The notes under the pieces: model-generated
Told to the model about the DNA's origin: nothing
The model's database searches: none
The model's input: only the letters and a program-made list of their open reading frames with translations
Made by a program: the position numbers and the translations under genes
Shown here: positions 51,150 to 59,900 of the stretch, piece by piece
Numbering within the stretch: the first letter of the stretch is position 1
Layout of the letters: the number at the start of each line of letters is the position of its first letter
Assembly (NCBI RefSeq): GCF_030406325.1
Contig: NZ_JAUEQY010000003.1
Span: 124,001 to 188,000, forward strand
Source: Actinomadura sp. DC4
GTDB lineage: Bacteria; Actinomycetota; Actinomycetes; Streptosporangiales; Streptosporangiaceae
DNA length: 64,000 bases
Reading direction: 5' to 3'

Positions 51150-51177
51150 GAGCGGGTGACAGAGCGGTCACCCGCTC
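51150..51177 (+). terminator. Terminator after the hydrogenase operon
   Basis: GAGCGGGTGAC (51150-51160) and GTCACCCGCTC (51167-51177) form a perfect 11-bp stem, with a 6-nt loop and three following T residues. It lies only 30 nt upstream of the next gene, so it could also act as an attenuator there. Confidence 0.65.
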
Positions 51178-51207
51178 TTTCGCCGGACCCTTCCTGGAGG
51201 TCACCCC

Positions 51208-52011
51208 GTGCCGGAACAGGCACCGCCGGTGGGCATCGACACGAGCAGGCCGAGCGTCGCCCGGATGTATGACTACTACCTCGACGGAAAGGACAATTAC
51301 GCCGTCGACCGGGCCGCCGTCGACAAGGTCGCCGAGGCGCTCCCGGAAGTACGCCAGGTCGCGCGGGAGAACCGCGCCTTCCTGCGCCGCGCCGTACGGC
51401 ACATGGCGCGCCAGGGCATCCGGCAGTTCATCGACATCGGTTCCGGGCTGCCGACCGCGGGCAACACCCACGAGATCGCGCAGGAGATCATCCCGGACGC
51501 CCGCGTCGTCTATGTCGACAACGACCCGGTGGTCCTCGCGCACGGCCGCGCGCTGCTCGCCGCCGACGACAACACCACGGTGGCCACCGCCGACCTGCAC
51601 AGCCCCGACGACGTGCTCGGGCACGCCCAGACGACCAAGCTGATCGACTTCGCCGAGCCGGTGGGCGTGCTGCTGATCGCCATGGTGCACTTCCTCACGT
51701 CCGAGGAACGGCCGCGCGTCATGGGCCGGTTGCACGGGGCCCTGGCGCCGGGCAGCCACATCGCCGCGACGCACACCTCGACGGACGGGCAGTCGCCGGA
51801 CGCGACCGCGCAGATCGAGGCGGTCTACGCGACCACGCCGACGCCCATCTACCTCCGCTCGCGGGCGGAGATCGAGCCCTTCTTCGACGGCTTCGCGCTG
51901 GTGGCGCCCGGCCTGGTCATGCTGGACGAGTGGCAGCCCGACCCGGAGGACCCGGGACCGGCCCCGACGCGCTGGATGTACGGCGGGGTCGGCCACAAGC
52001 TCCGCTCATAG
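51208..52011 (+). CDS. DUF574 SAM-dependent methyltransferase (second)
   Basis: 267 residues from a GTG with GGAGG 7 nt upstream. It has SRPSVARMYDYYLDGKDNYAVDR, RQFIDIGSGLPTAGNTHEIAQ and VVYVDNDPVVLAHGRALL. It shares many positions with the DUF574 protein at 45751 on the other side of the hydrogenase genes, so the pair may be a duplication. Its stop overlaps the convergent permease gene by 6 nt. Confidence 0.9.
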   Translation: MPEQAPPVGIDTSRPSVARMYDYYLDGKDNYAVDRAAVDKVAEALPEVRQVARENRAFLRRAVRHMARQGIRQFIDIGSGLPTAGNTHEIAQEIIPDARVVYVDNDPVVLAHGRALLAADDNTTVATADLHSPDDVLGHAQTTKLIDFAEPVGVLLIAMVHFLTSEERPRVMGRLHGALAPGSHIAATHTSTDGQSPDATAQIEAVYATTPTPIYLRSRAEIEPFFDGFALVAPGLVMLDEWQPDPEDPGPAPTRWMYGGVGHKLRS

Positions 52012-53397
52012 CACCAGGTTGAGCAGCATGATGAGGACGATGGAGACGACCGAGATGATCGTCTCCATCAACGACCAGGTCTTGATGGTCTCGCCCACGC
52101 TCATCCCGTAGTACTCCTTGACGAGCCAGAACCCGGCGTCGTTGACGTGGGAGAAGAACAGCGAGCCCGAGCCGATCGCGAGCACCAGCAGGGCCGTGTG
52201 CGAGGTGCTCATCCCCGTGGCGAGGGGCGCCACGATACCGGCCGCCGAGATGGTCGCGACCGTGGCGGAGCCGGTCGCGAGACGGATGCCGACCGCGACG
52301 AGCCAGGCGAGCAGCAGCGCCGAGATGTTCGCGCCGTCCGCGGCCTGCGTGATCGTCTTGCTCACGCCGGAGTCGATCAGGGTCTGCTTGAACCCGCCGC
52401 CCGCGCCGACGATCAGCAGGATGCCCGCGATGGGCGGCAGCGACTCGGCGACGATGGAGGCGATCCGCTCGCGGCCGAAGCCCGCGCTCAGCCCGAGGGT
52501 GAACATCGCGACGACGACCGCGACGAGCAGCGCGAACAGCGGCGTGCCGATGGCGTCCAGGACCGTACGCACCGTGTCGCCCTTGTCCAGCCAGACGTCG
52601 GCGACCGCCTTGCCGAGCATGAGGACGACCGGCAGCAGGACCGTGGCGACCGTGAGGGCGAAGCCGGGCCGCCGCTGCGGGGTCGTCTCCTCCTCTTCGG
52701 GGTCGTCCTCGACCAGTTCCGCGGGCGGCTCCGCGTGGACCCAGCGCGCCGCGACCCGGCCGAACAGCGGCCCGGCGATGATCACGGTGGGCACGGCGAC
52801 GAGCAGGCCGAGGGCGAGGGTCACGCCGAGGTCGGCCTTGACGGTGCTGACCGCGACGAGCGGACCGGGGTGGGGCGGCACCAGGCCGTGCAGGACCGAC
52901 AGTCCGGCGAGCGCGGGGATGCCGACGAGCATGAGCGGCTGGCCGGACCGCTTGGCGACGAGCAGCACGACCGGCACGAGGAGCACGAGGCCGATCTCGA
53001 AGAACATCGGCAGCCCGATCAGCACCGCGATGAGCGTCATCGCCCAGGGCAGCATGCGGACGCCGGACTTGGCGAGGATCGTGTCGACGATCTGGTCGGC
53101 GCCACCGGAGTCGGCGAGCAGCTTGCCGAGCATCGACCCGAGCGCGATCAGCACGCCGACGCTGGCGACCGTGTCGCCCAGGCCGCCGCTGAAACTATCG
53201 ATGATCTTGCTGAGCGACATGCCGGCGACGCCGCCGAGCACGCCGGTCCCGAGCATGAGCGCCAGGAACGGGTGCATCTTGGCCTGAGTGATCAGTACGA
53301 CGATGACGGCGACACCCGCGATGGCGGCGAGGATCAGCCGGGTGTCATGACCGCTCCAGGAGGAAGCGGCCAGCGTGCCGCTTGTGAGCGCGTTCAT
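52006..53397 (-). CDS. Gluconate:H+ symporter, GntP family
   Basis: 463 residues with about 12-14 membrane segments. GntP features include LALMLGTGVLGGVAGMS, FSGGLGDTVASVGVLIALGSMLGKLLADSGGADQI, HGLVPPHPGPLVAV and SGSLFFSHVNDAGFWLVKEYYG near the C-terminus. It imports gluconate or a related sugar acid. The start codon is preceded by a palindromic operator at 53398. No gluconate kinase gene is next to it. Confidence 0.92.
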   Translation of the reverse strand: MNALTSGTLAASSWSGHDTRLILAAIAGVAVIVVLITQAKMHPFLALMLGTGVLGGVAGMSLSKIIDSFSGGLGDTVASVGVLIALGSMLGKLLADSGGADQIVDTILAKSGVRMLPWAMTLIAVLIGLPMFFEIGLVLLVPVVLLVAKRSGQPLMLVGIPALAGLSVLHGLVPPHPGPLVAVSTVKADLGVTLALGLLVAVPTVIIAGPLFGRVAARWVHAEPPAELVEDDPEEEETTPQRRPGFALTVATVLLPVVLMLGKAVADVWLDKGDTVRTVLDAIGTPLFALLVAVVVAMFTLGLSAGFGRERIASIVAESLPPIAGILLIVGAGGGFKQTLIDSGVSKTITQAADGANISALLLAWLVAVGIRLATGSATVATISAAGIVAPLATGMSTSHTALLVLAIGSGSLFFSHVNDAGFWLVKEYYGMSVGETIKTWSLMETIISVVSIVLIMLLNLVL

Positions 53398-53413
53398 GGA
53401 AGAGCTCTCTTCC
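53398..53413. promoter_or_regulatory. Inverted repeat over the gluconate permease ribosome site
   Basis: GGAAGAG and CTCTTCC, with a 2-bp spacer, make a 16-bp inverted repeat that touches the start codon. On the coding strand the purine arm serves as the ribosome site. A bound repressor or alternative structure would block translation. Confidence 0.5.
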
Positions 53414-53743
53414 TGTCTTGAGGCTTTTCGGGGGGCGAGGGGGTCATCCTTTGGGACAGGTGGAGAACGACGACGGAGGTGCCCGGCCGGCGATCATGCC
53501 GTACATCCTGACCGGTTCGACCATAGAACACCAGGTCCGCCGCCTATCGCCCCGCTAAAGCGAGGTCAGCTGGCCGGTGACGCCCGCCCGCGGGGAGCCG
53601 CGTACGACGGCCGGCTCCGCGACGCGTCCCCCGCCGCACGCGGGCCGGTCGGCGGAGGCGGCGCGGCGGCCCGGCGTTAAGCTGCCCGGCGGAGCCGAGT
53701 GCGAGACGCCTCGGCCCGCCGACACGCCCCCGGGAGACGATCG
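53414..53743. other. Gap of 330 bp without a gene
   Basis: No start codon with a ribosome site and coding bias is seen on either strand. The sequence should hold the promoters of the divergent permease and DinB/MDMPI genes, but I see no recognisable promoter boxes, and only short imperfect repeats. Confidence 0.4.
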
Positions 53744-54538
53744 ATGAGCGACCGAGCAGACGAGACGATCAAGGCGTTGCGCTCCGGCCACGACGAGCTC
53801 GCCGCGCTGGTGCGCGGTTTCACCGCGGAGGACCTCGCCCGTCCGTCCGGGGCCTCGGAGTGGGACGTCTCGCAGGTGCTCAGCCACCTCGGCAGCGGCG
53901 CGGAGATCGCCCTCGCCGGCCTCGAGGGCGCGCTGGAGGGCACCGGCGACCCGGGCGGCGACTTCAACAAGAACGTGTGGGCGCGCTGGGACGCCATGTC
54001 GCGTGAGGAGCGCGCCGAGGGCTTCCTCGCCGCGAGCGAGACGCTGACGAGCCGCTACGAGGCGCTGGACGACGAGACGCGCGACGACCTGCGCATCGAC
54101 CTGGGGTTCCTGCCCGCGCCCGTGGACGTGGCCACCGCCGGCGGGCTGCGGCTCAACGAGCTCGCCCACCACGCCTGGGACGTCAAGGTGGCGTTCGACC
54201 CGGCGGCGACGCTCGCCCCCGAGGCCACGCCGCTGATGTTCGCCCAGTCCGAGATGCTGATCGGCTTCCTCGGCCGGGCCGCCGAGCTGGAGGGACGGCC
54301 GGTGAGCCTCGCGGTGAACACCACGTCGCCGGAGCGTTCCTTCGGGCTCGAGGTCGGCGAGACGGTGGCCGTCACCGAGGTCCCCGGCAGCCCGGACGCG
54401 GTCCTGACCGCCCCCGCCGAGTGGTGGCTGCGCCTGACCGCCGGCCGGCACGCCCCCGAGCACACTCCGGCCGCCGTCGAGCTCAGCGGTGACACGATCA
54501 CGCTGGACGACTTGCGCCGCGTGTTCCCCGGCTTCTGA
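53744..54538 (+). CDS. DinB-fold protein, maleylpyruvate isomerase family
   Basis: 264 residues from the ATG at 53744, with GGGAG about 8 nt upstream. The N-terminal DinB/MDMPI region (TIKALRSGHDELAALVRGFTAEDLARPSGASEWDVSQVLSHLGSGAEI) has its metal His in LSHLG; a second His is in LNELAHHAWDVKVAF. The C-terminal domain fits the mycothiol-dependent maleylpyruvate isomerase layout. The reaction may be a mycothiol S-transfer, but the substrate is unknown. Confidence 0.82.
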   Translation: MSDRADETIKALRSGHDELAALVRGFTAEDLARPSGASEWDVSQVLSHLGSGAEIALAGLEGALEGTGDPGGDFNKNVWARWDAMSREERAEGFLAASETLTSRYEALDDETRDDLRIDLGFLPAPVDVATAGGLRLNELAHHAWDVKVAFDPAATLAPEATPLMFAQSEMLIGFLGRAAELEGRPVSLAVNTTSPERSFGLEVGETVAVTEVPGSPDAVLTAPAEWWLRLTAGRHAPEHTPAAVELSGDTITLDDLRRVFPGF

Positions 54539-54844
54539 CACCGGTGATTTACGGCGAAATAGAAGATTTATTGTGACGTAACACGCGACGTTGTTTACTG
54601 TTCGCCGCCTTGACGTCGCCTGCCGCCCGAGCGCAGAGTAGAAGAGATCGCACATTGTGCAATCTTGCGGTCGATTCGGAATGCGATGGCGCATTTATCG
54701 CTAGCCGGATAACTCGGTCCCAAGGATCCGCGTGACAGGCGTGACGCGCGGACACCGGGGCGGAGCCGGTGCCGCATCCCGGTGGCGCGGGGATGCGACG
54801 CCGTACCGCCCGTAATCGCCGGGGCCGACGGCCGGCGAGGGGAA

Positions 54845-54887
54845 GAAAATTTTCGTGGGCGGCCGGGACGCGCTCCCGGTCGCCCAC
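54845..54887 (-). terminator. Strong hairpin with T-tract, reading leftward
   Basis: GTGGGCGGCCGGGA (54855-54868) pairs with TCCCGGTCGCCCAC (54874-54887) over 14 bp, with one G/T pair and a 5-nt loop. On the minus strand it is followed by AAAATTTTCTTCC, an unusual T-run for this genome. That is the shape of an intrinsic terminator for a minus-strand transcript, although no protein gene lies on that side. GAAAATTTTC (54845-54854) is itself a palindrome. Confidence 0.55.
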
Positions 54888-54930
54888 CACGGCATGACCG
54901 CGAATCCGCGAACAGCGCATCTCTGGCGTA

Positions 54931-54945
54931 TACCCCCTAGGGGTA
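54931..54945. promoter_or_regulatory. CsoR-type copper operator
   Basis: TACCCCCTAGGGGTA, preceded by GTA and followed by CTA, resembles the TACCCC...GGGGTA boxes bound by CsoR-type copper-sensing repressors in actinobacteria. It lies 50 bp before the permease gene. Copper control of the permease, and of anything transcribed leftward, is inferred. No csoR gene is in the window. Confidence 0.6.
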
Positions 54946-54994
54946 CTATCATTCCGGCAGTGATCGGTACGCCCTCGTCCAGGGAGGCTCGCGG

Positions 54995-56149
54995 ATGAAC
55001 GCGATCGGGCACGCGCTGGCGATCGCCGGGTCGATGACCTGGGAGATCCTCTGGGCGTTGATTCTCGGGTTCGCCCTGTCCGCCGTGGTCCAGGCCGTCG
55101 TCCGCAGGTCGACGATCGTCCGGCTGCTCGGCGACGACCGGCCCCGCACGCTCGCGATCGCCACCGGCATGGGCATCGCGTCCTCCTCCTGCTCCTACGC
55201 CGCCGTCGCCCTGGCCCGGTCGCTGTTCCGCAAGGGCGCGAGCTTCACCGCGGCGATGGCGTTCGAGATCGCCTCCACCAACCTCGTGATCGAGCTGGGC
55301 ATCGTGCTGGCGCTGCTGATGGGCTGGCAGTTCACCGCAGCCGAGTTCGTCGGCGGGCCGATCATGATCGTGGCCATCGCCCTGCTGTTCCGCCTCTTCC
55401 TGCGCGAGCGGCTGCTGCGGGAGGCCCGCGACCAGGCCGAACGCGGGATCGCCGGGTCGATGGAAGGGCACGCCGCGATGGACATGGCCGTCCAGCGGGA
55501 GGGGTCGTTCCGGGAACGGCTGTTCTCCCGCGAGGCGTTCACCGCGGTCGCGCACGTGTTCGTGATGGAGTGGGCGGCCATCCTCCGGGACCTCGTCATC
55601 GGGCTGCTGATCGCCGGCGCGGTCGCCGCCTGGGTGCCCGGCTCGTTCTGGCGGCACTTCTTCCTGAGCGGCCACCCGGTGGCGGCGGCGCTCTGGGGCC
55701 CGCTCGTCGGGCCGCTCGTCGCCGTCGTCAGCTTCGTCTGCTCGATCGGCAACGTCCCGCTGGCCGCGGTGCTGTGGAACGGCGGCATCAGCTTCGGCGG
55801 CGTGATCGCCTTCGTCTTCGGCGACCTGATCATCCTGCCCATCATCAACATCTACCGGAAGTACTACGGGACGCGAATGGCGCTGTTCGTCACCGCGACC
55901 TTCTACGCCGCCATGGTCATCGCGGGCTACCTCGTCGAGCTGATCTTCGGCGCCACTCGGCTCACTCCGGGGGAACGGCACGCCGCGGTCGTGGAGGAGC
56001 ACATCGCGTGGAACTACACGACCTGGCTCAACATCGCCTTTCTGTTCATCGCCGCTGTCCTACTTGTCCGATTCGTCCGTACAGGTGGCATTGCGATGCT
56101 CAGAATGATGGGCGGCTCCCCCGACGGTGAGGAACACGGCGCCCACTAG
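54995..56149 (+). CDS. YraQ/UPF0718-family permease
   Basis: 384 residues from an ATG with GGGAGG upstream. About 9 membrane segments are predicted. Paired Cys motifs SSSCSYAAVALARSLF and VCSIGNVPLAAVLWNGGISFGGVIAF are the family hallmark; such Cys in membrane helices suggest metal, thiol or metalloid handling. The long central loop (REARDQAERGIAGSMEGHAAMD) is hydrophilic. The copper-type operator upstream and a metallothionein gene 0.55 kb downstream support a metal-efflux or metal-loading role. Confidence 0.85.
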   Translation: MNAIGHALAIAGSMTWEILWALILGFALSAVVQAVVRRSTIVRLLGDDRPRTLAIATGMGIASSSCSYAAVALARSLFRKGASFTAAMAFEIASTNLVIELGIVLALLMGWQFTAAEFVGGPIMIVAIALLFRLFLRERLLREARDQAERGIAGSMEGHAAMDMAVQREGSFRERLFSREAFTAVAHVFVMEWAAILRDLVIGLLIAGAVAAWVPGSFWRHFFLSGHPVAAALWGPLVGPLVAVVSFVCSIGNVPLAAVLWNGGISFGGVIAFVFGDLIILPIINIYRKYYGTRMALFVTATFYAAMVIAGYLVELIFGATRLTPGERHAAVVEEHIAWNYTTWLNIAFLFIAAVLLVRFVRTGGIAMLRMMGGSPDGEEHGAH

Positions 56150-56195
56150 GTCGCCTCACGCCGACGAACCCGCTATCTTCTGCCGTAACCGCAAC

Positions 56196-56696
56196 ATGGC
56201 CATTACTGCGAAACAACCGAAAATGACAGAAGCGCAGGCGACCGAGGTTCAGGTCACCGACAACGAGGCGTTCAACGCACTCGAACAAGAACTCGGCACG
56301 TTCCTCCGCCGAGCCCGGGCGATGTCCGCCGAGATGGGTCGTGAGGTGCATCCCGACCTCGACCCCGAGGCGTACGGGCTCCTCGCCGGGATTCACGACT
56401 ACTCATGGGCGCGCGCGAGCGAACTCGCGCTGCACTTCGGGCTCGGAAAGGCCACCGTCAGCCGCCAGTTGAAGGTGCTGGCCGAGCTCGGCCTGATCGA
56501 GCGCCGGCCCGACCCCGGCGACGGCCGCGCCCACGTGCTCGCCCTCACCGAAGAGGGACGGCAGCGCCTGGAGAACGCCAGGAACGCCCGCCAGAAGCGC
56601 TGGCACCTCGTGCTCGGCACGTGGCCGATCGAGGACGTACGGCTGATGGCCGGGATGCTGGCGCGCTTCAACCGCCTCTGTGACGGCGGCGGCTGA
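56196..56696 (+). CDS. MarR-family transcriptional regulator
   Basis: About 166 residues from the ATG at 56196; the ATG at 56223 is possible and neither has a clear ribosome site. The winged-helix is ASELALHFGLGKATVSRQLKVLAELGLIERRPDPGDGRAHVLALTEEG, the standard MarR pattern. No Cys lies at the usual copper- or oxidant-sensing positions. It follows the permease by 46 bp and converges on the metallothionein gene, with only 2 bp between the stops. It may control this metal module. Confidence 0.85.
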   Translation: MAITAKQPKMTEAQATEVQVTDNEAFNALEQELGTFLRRARAMSAEMGREVHPDLDPEAYGLLAGIHDYSWARASELALHFGLGKATVSRQLKVLAELGLIERRPDPGDGRAHVLALTEEGRQRLENARNARQKRWHLVLGTWPIEDVRLMAGMLARFNRLCDGGG

Positions 56697-56698
56697 CC

Positions 56699-56773
56699 TC
56701 AGCCGTTACATCCGCACGAGCAGCCCTTCGGGCAGGAACAGCTCGAACCGTGACCACACGAACAATTGCGCAT
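56699..56773 (-). CDS. 24-residue metallothionein-like protein
   Basis: 24 residues from the ATG at 56773, with GAGG 5 nt upstream; the ATG at 56776 is 3 nt further up. Seven Cys plus one His make up a third of the chain, with spacing C-x-C-x5-C-x-C-x3-C-x-C-x-C (Cys 4, 6, 12, 14, 18, 20, 22; His 8). This is close to the 7-Cys spacing of small fungal copper metallothioneins such as that of Neurospora (C-x-C-x5-C-x-C-x3-C-x-C-x2-C). It would bind Cu(I) or Zn(II). The Cys-rich composition and ribosome site support it as real. The size is below usual gene-calling limits. Confidence 0.75.
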   Translation of the reverse strand: MRNCSCGHGSSCSCPKGCSCGCNG

Positions 56774-56919
56774 CATGTCCTCAGCGTGCGGCCCGACGGC
56801 GGGGACGGCAAGGAATACTATGGTCACCCCGCCATGAAAGCCCGTGAAACCGGATCGCGTCGCCCGGAGTCCAAAAGACCCCGCGAGACATTGACCGATG
56901 ACGGAGGCGTGAGGACTGG

Positions 56920-59900
56920 ATGGGCGCCGGTGAGCCCCGGTTCGGAGTGCTCGGCCCACTGTTGATCGAGGCGGACGGGAAGACCGTTCCGCCGCCAGGA
57001 TCCCCCGTGGTCCGCGGGCTGCTCGGCGTGCTGCTGCTCGCCGGCGGACGTCCGCTGACCACAGAGCAGCTGATCGACCTCGTGTGGGCCGACCGCGCGG
57101 ACCGTACGGGCCGCGGTTCGGTGCAGGCGGCGGTGTCCCGGCTCCGCGACTGGCTCGGCCGGCTGCCGGGTGACACGCCGCCGGTCGAGTACGACGGCGG
57201 CTACCGCCTCGTCCTCCCCGACGAGACGGTGGACCTCGGCCGGTTCCGCGACCTCGTCCGCCGGGCCGGGCGCAGCGACGCCGCCACCCGGTGCGAGCTA
57301 CTGGACGCGGCGCTGGGCCTGAGGCGCGGACCGGTCCTCGCCGACCTGGACCGGGCCGGGGCGCTCGTCCGCGAGGTCGAGGAGTCCGTACGACGCGCCG
57401 CCGTCGCGTTCGCCGAGGCGGCCGTCGCGGCGGGCCGGCCCGGTTCGGCGGTCGCACGCGTGTCCGCGCTGGCCGGGGAGCATCCACTCGACGAGGCGCT
57501 GCAGGCGAGCCTGATCGAGCTGCTGTCACTCGACGGGCGCCCGGCCGACGCGCTGCGGCACTACCAGAAGGTGCGCGAGCGGATCAACGACGAGATCGGC
57601 GTCGAGCCGGGCGCCCGCGTGCGGCGCGCGTACCTCACCGTGCTCGCCCGTGACCGCGACCACGCGCCGGGGCCGCTCGTGGAGAACGCGATGCCCTCCC
57701 CCGCCCAGCTCCCGCCCGGCATCGCCGACTTCACCGGCCGCGAGGCCGACGTCGAGCTGCTGCACGCCGCGCTGGAGGAGTCAGAGGTCCCGGCGGTCGC
57801 GGCGATCTCCGGCATGGGCGGAGTCGGCAAGACCGTGCTCGCCGTGCACGTCGCGCACCGGCTGGCGGAACGGTTCCCCGGCGGGCAGCTCTACGCCGAC
57901 CTCGGCGGCGGGGCGGACCCGGCGCGTGTCCTCGGCGGTTTCCTTGCCGCACTCGGCATCGCCGGCCACGCGATCCCCGAACCACCGGAGGAGCGTACGG
58001 CGCTGTACCGCAGCCTGCTCGCCGGGCGGCGCGTCCTCGTGCTGCTCGACAACGCCGCCTCCGAGGGGCAGGTGCGCCCGCTGCTGCCGGGCTCGCCGGG
58101 CTCGGCGGTGATCGTGACCAGCCGGGCGCGCCTGACCGGGCTGGAGTCGGCGCGGCCGGTCGAGCTGGAGGTGTTCGGCGCGCACGAGGCGACCGGGCTG
58201 CTCGCGCGCATCGCCGGGGCGCGGCGCATCGCGGCCGAGCCCGAGGCCGCCGCCGAGATCGCCCGGCTCTGCGCGTACGTGCCGCTCGCGGTGCGGATCG
58301 CGGGCGCGCGGCTGGCCGGCCGGCGGCACTGGGCCCTGGCCCACCTCGCGGCGCGGCTCGGCGACGAGCGCCGCCGTCTCGACGAGCTGTCGGCCGGCGA
58401 CCTGGCGGTGCGCGCCGGTTTCGCGGTCAGCTACGCGCGGCTGCCCGACGGCGCCCGCGGCCTGTTCCGGCTGCTGGGCCTGCTGGAGGCCGCCGACTTC
58501 GCCGGCTGGGTGGCCACCGCGCTGCTCGACGCCTCCGCCGAGTCGGTCCAGGCCCACCTGGAGGCACTGGTCGACGCGCACCTGCTCACGGTCGCCGGCA
58601 CCGACGCCACCGGGCGGCTGCGCTACCGCTTCCACGACCTCGTACGCCTCTACGCCCGCGAGCGGGCGCGGGAGGAGGACCCACCGGACGTACGGAACGC
58701 GGCGCTGGTCCGCGCCTTCGGCGCGTGGCTCTGGCTGTCCGAGCGGGCCGCCGAGCGGGTCCCCGGCCCGTGTTACGCGGCCATCCACGGTGGCGCGCCG
58801 CGCCGGCCGCTGCCCCCGGTGCTCGCCGGCGCCCTGCTGCGCGACCCCGCGGCCTGGTTCGACGCCGAGTGGGCCGCGCTGGTGGCCGCCACGGGCCAGG
58901 CCGGTGAGCTCGGGCTGGATGAGTTCGCCTGGGACCTGGCCGGCTGCCTGGAGAAGTACTTCGACGTCCGCGCCATGACGGCGGAGTGGCGGGCGACGCA
59001 CGAGCGGGCGATCGCGCTGTGCCGGGCCACCGGCAACCGGCGCGGCGAGGCCGTGCTGCTCCGCGGGCTGGTCGAGGTGAGGACCTGGATCTCGGCCGAC
59101 CCGGACGGTACGGCCATGGCCGCGCTGCACGAGCGGTCGCGGCGGCTGCTGGAGATGTTCGAGGAGATCGGCGAGCCGCGCGGGATGGCCGACGCGCTGG
59201 TCAACTGCGCCTGGGGGCTGGTGGCCGAGGGTGACCCGGACGAGGCGCTAGCGGTCGCCGGGCGCGCGCTGACGCTGGCCGGCGAGCACGACCACCTCGG
59301 CGGGCAGGCACGCGCGCACCACGTGATGGGCATCGCCTGCGGCGAGCCACGGGCCGAGGCGGCGATCGAGCACCTGGGCCGGGCGCTGGAGCTGGCGCGG
59401 GAGCTGGACAACCCGCGCTTCGCGGCCACGGCGATCCAGTTCCTCGGGGCGGCGCACTGCGCGGCCGGGCGCCTCGACAGCGGCCACGACCTGCTCGTCG
59501 AGTCGCTGATCATGTGCCACGAGCTCGGCGACCGCTACGCCGAGGCGTTCTCGCTGCTCTACCTGGCCAAGCTCTACGCCGTGCTCGGCGACCCGCGCTC
59601 CCGGCCGGCCGCCGAGGTCGTCGTCTCGGTCAGCCGCCGGTACGGCATGGGCCACCACCTCGCCGACGCCCTGGGAGTGCTGGGCGGCCTGGACCTGGCG
59701 GCCGGCCGGTTCGCGTCGGCCGTCCTCCAGTTGGAGGAGTCGGTGCTCGTCTGGCGGAGCCGCGGCTGGACCGCGTTCCTGGCGGAGTCGCTGCGCGGCC
59801 TCGGCCGCGCCCACGCGGGCGCCGGCGACGACGAGGCGGCCGCACGCGCCTGGCGCGAGGCGCGGGAGCTCTTCGGCCGGCTGTCCGACACCGCGGCGGT

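Larger units (their letters stand above)
54539..54994. other. Hairpin-rich intergenic region
   Basis: No gene is supported in these 456 bp. The first half is AT-rich and holds the palindrome GCACATTGTGC (54650-54660). The second half holds several hairpins: CACCGG/CCGGTG (54753-54771), GCATCCC/GGGATGC (54774-54796), a strong stem at 54855-54887, then the copper-type box at 54931. The minus-strand side fits a small RNA of about 80 nt, as described among the findings. Confidence 0.5.

Noticed and set aside
54549-54920. A possible 123-residue minus-strand protein
   Set aside because: It runs through several hairpins and has no coding bias or ribosome site. The region is better read as regulatory or RNA.
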